From NCBI GenBank assembly GCA_005880175.1, contig VBJR01000213.1, forward strand, positions 9,131-27,008: DNA of 17,878 bases, read 5' to 3'. A program made the translations under genes and the position numbers. Shown piece by piece: positions 14,038 through 17,878 of this stretch; the stretch's first letter is position 1; every line of letters begins with the position of its first letter. Below the pieces are notes generated by a model, which saw only the letters and a program-made list of their open reading frames with translations, was not told the DNA's origin and ran no database searches. The stretch is from Chloroflexota bacterium (GTDB lineage: Bacteria; Chloroflexota; Dormibacteria; Dormibacterales; Dormibacteraceae).

Positions 14038-15882
14038 ATGGGTAGCTCAATGAACCGCATGGCGGAACTGCTGGCCCGGGGACCCGTCCTGTTCGACGGC
14101 GCCATGGGCACCGAGCTCCTGGCTCGCGGCGTCGCCCCCGGCCGCTGCCTGGAGGAGCTGAACCTGGCCGAGCCGGTCCTCGTCAGCGGCCTCCACCGCG
14201 ACTACATCGCGGCCGGCGCGGACGTGATCGAGACCAACACGTTCAACGCCAGCCGCTTCGGCCTCGGCGAGCACTACCTGGAGCACCTCGTCCGCGAGGT
14301 CAACCTGGCCGGGGCCCGGCTCGCCGTCGAGGCCCGCAACGCGTCCGGCCGCCCGGTCCTGGTGGCGGGCAGCGTCGGCCCGCTCGGCCGGCCGATCGAG
14401 CCCGTCGGCTCGATCAAGCGCTCCTCGGCGCAGCGCATGTTCCGCGAGCGCATCGAGGCGCTGGTCGAGGGCGGCGTGGACCTCCTCGTCTTCGAGACGT
14501 TCAGCGCCCTCGGCGAGCTCGAGCTGGCCGTCGGCGTCGCCCGCGACGTCGCGCCCGACCTGCCCGTCGTCGCCAGCCTCAGCTTCGAGGACGAGTCCAA
14601 CCCCGAGGACGCCGCCGAGGCCGCGGTCGCCGCGCTGGCGCCGCTGGGCGTGACCGCGATCGGCGCCAACTGCGGCAGCGGCCCCCAGCCGGTCCGGCGC
14701 GTGGCCCGCCACCTGGCGCAGCAGGGCGCCCCGGCCGTCGCCGCCTGGCCCAACGCCGGCCTGCCCCAGCGCGTGGGCGGCCGCCTGGTCTACACGTCGG
14801 GCCCCGAGTACTTTGCCGAGAGCGCGGTGCGCATGGTGGAGGACGGCGTCGCCATCCTGGGCGGCTGCTGCGGCACCGGCCCGGCCCACATCGCGGCACT
14901 CCGCGCGCGACTCGCCGAGGCCCGCTCCGGCGTGATCGAGGTGCGGCGCCGGCAGCCACGCGAGGACGAGGCGGCGCAGACGCCCGTGCCCACCTCCCGG
15001 CTGGCCCGCGAGCTGTCCCAGCGCCGCTTCGCGATCAGCGTCGAGCTGACCCCGCCCCGCGGCATCGACCCGGGCCGGATGCTCGCCGGCGCCCACCTGC
15101 TCAAGGAGGCGGGCGTCGACTACGCGAACGTGACGGACTCGGCCATGGCCCGGATGCGGATGGGCGTGATCGCGTGCGCCGCGCTGGTCCAGCAGCAGGT
15201 GGGCCTCGAGACGATCGCCCACTTCACGTGCCGCGACCGGAACGTCATGGCGATCCAGTCCGAGCTGATCGGCGCCCACGCGCTCGGGATCCGGAACATC
15301 ATCGCCCTCCGCGGCGACCCGCCCCGCGTCGGCGACAACCCCACGGCCACCGCGGTCTGGGACGTCAACGCGGTGGGCCTGATCACGATCATCGCGAACC
15401 TGAACCGCGGCCTGGACGCCAATGGCACGCCCATCGGCGACAAGGCCGGGTTCCACGTCGGCGCCGCCGTCAACCCGGGCGCGGACGACCTGGAGCGCGA
15501 GCTGCGACTGCTCCGGCGCAAGATCGCCGCCGGCGCGGACTTCGTCGTCACCAACCCGATCTACGACGCCACCGCCCTGGAGCGGCTGCGCGACATCGCC
15601 GCCGAGGTGCGCGTGCCCATGCTGGTCGGCGTGCTCCCGCTCCGGTCCGTGCGCCAGGCCGAGTACCTCCACAACGAGGTGCCCGGCATCACGGTCCCGC
15701 AGGACCTGCGGGACCGGCTCGAGCGCGCCGGAGACGGCGCCGAGCACCTGGGCGTGGACCTCGCTGTGGACTTCCTCGAGGCGGCCCGGACGCAGGTCCA
15801 GGGCGCCTACGTCATCCCCTCGCTGGGCCGCTACGATCTCGCGGCCCGCGTGGTCACGCGGACGCGCGAGCTCGTGGGCTGA
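14038..15882 (+). CDS. Bifunctional homocysteine S-methyltransferase / 5,10-methylenetetrahydrofolate reductase
   Basis: A 614-residue fusion like B. subtilis YitJ. The N-terminal half (about 10-295) is a zinc-dependent homocysteine methyltransferase barrel: DGAMGTELLARG (20-31), ADVIETNTFNASRFGL, and the zinc cysteines C212 (GANCGSG) and C277-C278 (GGCCGTGP). The C-terminal half (about 325-614) is a MetF-type methylenetetrahydrofolate reductase starting AISVELTPPRG, with IIALRGDPPR and FVVTNPIYD as typical flavin/folate-site segments. Together the halves could make methyl-THF and pass the methyl group to homocysteine to form methionine. The cobalamin-binding domains of MetH are absent. ATG 14038 is given; ATGs at 14050 and 14059 are also possible, because no ribosome binding site decides. 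Confidence 0.92.
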   Translation: MGSSMNRMAELLARGPVLFDGAMGTELLARGVAPGRCLEELNLAEPVLVSGLHRDYIAAGADVIETNTFNASRFGLGEHYLEHLVREVNLAGARLAVEARNASGRPVLVAGSVGPLGRPIEPVGSIKRSSAQRMFRERIEALVEGGVDLLVFETFSALGELELAVGVARDVAPDLPVVASLSFEDESNPEDAAEAAVAALAPLGVTAIGANCGSGPQPVRRVARHLAQQGAPAVAAWPNAGLPQRVGGRLVYTSGPEYFAESAVRMVEDGVAILGGCCGTGPAHIAALRARLAEARSGVIEVRRRQPREDEAAQTPVPTSRLARELSQRRFAISVELTPPRGIDPGRMLAGAHLLKEAGVDYANVTDSAMARMRMGVIACAALVQQQVGLETIAHFTCRDRNVMAIQSELIGAHALGIRNIIALRGDPPRVGDNPTATAVWDVNAVGLITIIANLNRGLDANGTPIGDKAGFHVGAAVNPGADDLERELRLLRRKIAAGADFVVTNPIYDATALERLRDIAAEVRVPMLVGVLPLRSVRQAEYLHNEVPGITVPQDLRDRLERAGDGAEHLGVDLAVDFLEAARTQVQGAYVIPSLGRYDLAARVVTRTRELVG

Positions 15883-15894
15883 CGCCGGCGGCGG

Positions 15895-16068
15895 CTATTC
15901 CAGCGCGTGCCGGGCGCGCAGGCGGTCCAGGCGTTCGCGCTTGGCGCTGAGCGCCCGGCGCAGCGCCTGCGCGAGCTGGACGTCGTTCATCGGAACGACG
16001 CGCAGCCGGGCCTCCAGCGCGCGTACCTCGGTCTCCGCGTTCGTGAGTTCCAGATCGATCGCTCGCAT
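15895..16068 (-). CDS. Small 57-residue predicted coiled-coil protein
   Basis: A 57-residue frame beginning MRAIDLELTNAETEVRALEA and ending LRARHALE. It is almost entirely charged and helical: two predicted amphipathic helices (about 3-22 and 27-55), rich in Leu, Arg, Glu and Ala, are separated by VVPMN, suggesting a helical hairpin or coiled coil. Support for a real gene comes from protein-like composition compared with the other frames, GAAGAG next to the ATG with GGGGGA further up, and a promoter-like element at 16092-16120. It is convergent with the methyltransferase, 12 bases apart, and downstream of the emfourin-protease operon. No family is recognised. Confidence 0.62.
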   Translation of the reverse strand: MRAIDLELTNAETEVRALEARLRVVPMNDVQLAQALRRALSAKRERLDRLRARHALE

Positions 16069-16091
16069 CTCTTCGTTTCCCCCTGCAGCAC

Positions 16092-16120
16092 ATTCTGGCA
16101 GCAGATGCCAGTTTTCTCAA
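16092..16120 (-). promoter_or_regulatory. Putative promoter of the 57-residue gene
   Basis: On the minus strand TTGAGA (16120-16115) is followed by 17 bases and CAGAAT (16097-16092). Predicted start is near 16085, giving a short leader before ATG 16068. The -35 and spacer are covered by two inverted repeats (16095-16111 and 16113-16136). Confidence 0.5.
16095..16111. repeat. Inverted repeat 1 over the promoter
   Basis: CTGGCA and TGCCAG are separated by five bases (GCAGA). On the plus strand the repeat is followed by TTTT, so it could also be a weak terminator for the methyltransferase transcript; on the minus strand it covers the spacer and part of the -10. Confidence 0.55.
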
Positions 16121-16136
16121 GCAGTCACTTGAGAAA
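16113..16136. repeat. Inverted repeat 2 (perfect 9-bp arms) over the -35
   Basis: TTTCTCAAG and CTTGAGAAA are perfect complements with a six-base spacer. The element is AT-rich for this genome and one arm contains the putative -35. The arm length and short spacer fit a dimeric regulator site; a transcript stem-loop is the alternative. Confidence 0.6.
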
Positions 16137-16155
16137 TGCGGCCGGGAGGCGAGCG

Positions 16156-16440
16156 TCAGCCCCAGGAGTCGGCGAGGCGGTCGAGCAGCGGCTGCAGCTC
16201 GGCCGGCACGCGGTCCTCCTGCACGACGGCCTGGCGACCGTGCATCCGAAACCGGTATACGAAGCGATCGGGGCCGGAGGGAGCCGAGGGCGGGCGGCCG
16301 AGCAGGTGCTCGATCGCCGTCCGCTCCCGGGGCTCCAGCGTGGAGAGGGGGACGCTGGCGCGGAGCCTCAGGCCGCCGAAGCCGCCCGAACGCTCGACTT
16401 CCAGCTGCTCGTCGGTGCCCGCGGCCCCCTCCTCGGTCAT
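16156..16440 (-). CDS. Emfourin-like protease inhibitor (protealysin-associated)
   Basis: A 94-residue acidic protein resembling emfourin, the tight-binding inhibitor encoded next to protealysin. The core VERSGGFGGLRLRASV (15-30) matches the SGGFAG-type signature. PDRFVYRFRM (57-66) and the C-terminal VPAELQPLLDRLADSW (78-93) fit the rest of the fold. ATG 16440 overlaps the protease stop by four bases (ATGA), so protease and inhibitor are translationally coupled and made in fixed proportion. Longer in-frame starts upstream lie within the protease gene and read as low-complexity sequence. There is no signal peptide, so inhibition is presumably in the cytoplasm. The family assignment is from motif memory and genomic context. 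Confidence 0.82.
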   Translation of the reverse strand: MTEEGAAGTDEQLEVERSGGFGGLRLRASVPLSTLEPRERTAIEHLLGRPPSAPSGPDRFVYRFRMHGRQAVVQEDRVPAELQPLLDRLADSWG

Positions 16441-17519
16441 GACGCCAGCGCGCCCGCGATCGGCACCTGCGCCGCGGTCAGGACGCCCACCTGCGCCCAG
16501 GCGTCCGCGACGGCCCTCGCCTCGACCGACGTGGGCCCGAACAGCGCCGACGCCGTCGTGACCGTCGCCGCGGCGAACGTGTGGAACTGCGCGTCCGGCG
16601 GCACCGCCCTGAGCGCCATCACCTGGTACCAGATCTTGCCGGCCCGCTCCCACGCCTTGCCACCGATCGCGGTCGCCGCCAGGTAGAACGCGTGGTTGGG
16701 GATCCCGGAGTTCGTGTGGACGCCGCCGTTGTCCGACGTGGTGTTGACGAAGCCGCTCATCGTGGCGGGCTGCTCGTCGCCGTCGTAGGCGGTGCCGGGG
16801 GCCTTCATCGAGCGCAGCGCGACGCCGTGCATCGCCGGCCCCAGGATGCCCTCGCCGATCAGCCAGGTGGCCTGGTCCGCCGTCTGGCCGAGCTTGTACT
16901 GCTTGACCAGGCAGCCGAACACGTCGGAGATGGACTCGTTGAGCGCGCCCGACTGGCCCGTGTAGAGCAGGTTGAGCGTGCTCTGGGTCACGCCGTGCGT
17001 CAGCTCGTGGCCGACGACCTCGATCGCCGAGGTGAATCCGGTGAACATCGTCCCGCTGCCGTCACCGAACATCATGCGCCTGCCATCCCAGAACGCGTTG
17101 TCGTACCGATGGCCGAAGTGGACCTCGCCCAGCAGCGACATGCCGCCGTCGTCGATCGAGTCGCGGCTGAGCACATCCCAGTAGAAACGGTACGTGTCGC
17201 CCAGCGCGTCGTACGCCTGGTTGGCCGACTCGTCGCGGGATTCCGGCTGGCCCTCGTCGCGGAGGATCCGGGTCGCCTGCTGGTCGTTGCGGTGCAGCGC
17301 GTCGTAGATCGTCCGGTGGACCGCGCCCCGGCCGCCGGGCGCGGCCACGGCCCGGCGCACCGGCTGGGCGGCCAGAGCAGCGTTCTGCGCGCGCGTGAGC
17401 CGGATCGAGTGATCGATGGACAGGGTGCCGATCGCGGCCTCTCGCTCCTCCTGCGACCCGGTGCGGAGGACCCTCTCGAAGATATGCGGCGGGACGATCG
17501 AGCAGATGCACCCACGCAT
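16437..17519 (-). CDS. Protealysin-like M4 zinc metallopeptidase
   Basis: A 360-residue thermolysin-family (M4) protease of the protealysin type. It has no signal peptide; a short propeptide carries the characteristic SIVPPHIFERVL (7-18) and a pair of cysteines (C4, C6). The catalytic set is complete: zinc ligands H171 and H175 and base E172 in GHELTH, third ligand E195 in ALNESISD, and transition-state His H268 in DNGGVHTNSGIPNHAFYL. Length fits protealysin (341 residues) and is much shorter than preprothermolysin. GGAGG lies ten bases before ATG 17519. The stop overlaps the emfourin-like gene. Activity on host-cell or own proteins after release is typical for relatives; the substrate here is unknown. 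Confidence 0.95.
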   Translation of the reverse strand: MRGCICSIVPPHIFERVLRTGSQEEREAAIGTLSIDHSIRLTRAQNAALAAQPVRRAVAAPGGRGAVHRTIYDALHRNDQQATRILRDEGQPESRDESANQAYDALGDTYRFYWDVLSRDSIDDGGMSLLGEVHFGHRYDNAFWDGRRMMFGDGSGTMFTGFTSAIEVVGHELTHGVTQSTLNLLYTGQSGALNESISDVFGCLVKQYKLGQTADQATWLIGEGILGPAMHGVALRSMKAPGTAYDGDEQPATMSGFVNTTSDNGGVHTNSGIPNHAFYLAATAIGGKAWERAGKIWYQVMALRAVPPDAQFHTFAAATVTTASALFGPTSVEARAVADAWAQVGVLTAAQVPIAGALAS

Positions 17520-17580
17520 GCGGTTTCAACCTCCAGGATAGTCACCTCGCCGTGTGGCGGCGAACTTGGTGCGTGGAACG

Positions 17581-17878
17581 CTACTCGCCTGGACTGTCCC
17601 GCGAATGGGCGGAGTTGGAACCCGCCTGGGCTCCGCCGGTCGCCGCCCCGAGCTGCCGCTCCAGCTCGGCCCGCAGCTCGGCCGCGCCGACTCCCAGGCG
17701 CCGGGCCGTGACCACGAGCCGGCCGACGGCGCGCTCCACCTCGCGCCGGCGCTCCACCTGCAGCAGCGGTGCGGAGACGTCCGCGACGGCGACGCCGCGC
17801 CGCTCCGAGGCGACCACCAGGCCCTGCCGCTCCAGCTCGTTGTAGGCGCGGACGACGGTGTTGGGCGCGATCCCCAGG
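17581..17878 (-). CDS. GntR-family (YtrA-like) transcriptional regulator, 5' truncated by window edge
   Basis: The C-terminal 98 codons are present. The first visible residues, LGIAPNTVVRAYNELERQGLV, are the recognition helix and following helix of a GntR winged helix (the pattern NPNTVVRAYRELE is typical), then the wing (VASERRGVAVAD). The remaining 60-odd residues are too short for a FadR or HutC effector domain and helical, fitting the YtrA subfamily, which usually regulates a neighbouring ABC transporter. The gene ends at TAG 17583-17581, 61 bases before the protease start. Regulation of the protease operon is possible but not shown. Confidence 0.85.
   Translation of the reverse strand, partial: LGIAPNTVVRAYNELERQGLVVASERRGVAVADVSAPLLQVERRREVERAVGRLVVTARRLGVGAAELRAELERQLGAATGGAQAGSNSAHSRDSPGE

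Noticed and set aside
14047..15747. 566-codon minus-strand frame opposite the methyltransferase-MTHFR
   Set aside because: Low-complexity shadow; the plus strand holds both enzyme domains.
17535..17563. TTCGCC - 18 bases - TATCCT as a protease promoter
   Set aside because: Matches are poor and the implied start would remove the GGAGG ribosome binding site.
1..17878. CRISPR arrays, insertion sequences, prophage or rRNA genes
   Set aside because: No regularly spaced repeats, transposase or integrase motifs, or rRNA-like stretches were seen on either strand.

Overview
The window is a GC-rich bacterial chromosome segment (about 70% GC by eye) with tightly packed, often overlapping housekeeping genes and no sign of a mobile element, phage, CRISPR array or rRNA. 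The organism is probably a high-GC member of Chloroflexota (Limnocylindria-like), or less likely a deep Actinomycetota lineage. The reasons are the fused homocysteine methyltransferase/methylenetetrahydrofolate reductase, the Pth-Mfd-MazG-FtsB-like gene order, and frequent GTG starts. This placement is inference, since no marker could be searched.

Left part (1-5265): a Tat-exported multicopper oxidase (215-2146, minus) faces, across a 426-bp non-coding gap, a plus-strand pair. The pair is a 69-residue two-helix membrane protein translationally coupled to a b-type-cytochrome-like membrane domain, which continues, after an apparent +1 frameshift near 3590, into an extracytoplasmic beta-propeller and a final membrane anchor. 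A 458-bp gap with one doubtful small ORF leads to a single-domain CheY-like response regulator.

Middle part (5342-13606, all minus): read in transcription order, ybeY, then pth-mfd-mazG as an overlapping chain, then a well-formed sigma-70-type promoter driving a FtsB/DivIC-like division protein, the initiator tRNA-Met with a clear terminator, and ftsH. These genes cover ribosome maturation and peptidyl-tRNA recycling, transcription-coupled repair, nucleotide-pool cleaning, cell division and membrane-protein quality control.

Right part (13641-17878): a plus-strand four-helix membrane protein of unknown function is followed by the bifunctional homocysteine methyltransferase/MTHFR. Convergent with it are a 57-residue predicted coiled-coil protein, preceded by a promoter-like sequence overlapped by two inverted repeats, and upstream of that an operon encoding a protealysin-like M4 metallopeptidase and its emfourin-type inhibitor. 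The 3' part of a GntR/YtrA-like regulator runs off the right edge.

The most interesting items are: the oxidase whose type-1 copper axial methionine position is phenylalanine, the frameshifted cytochrome-propeller gene opposite it, the protease-inhibitor operon with its neighbouring 57-residue gene, FtsH with isoleucine at the aromatic pore-loop position, and MazG with an eroded second domain.
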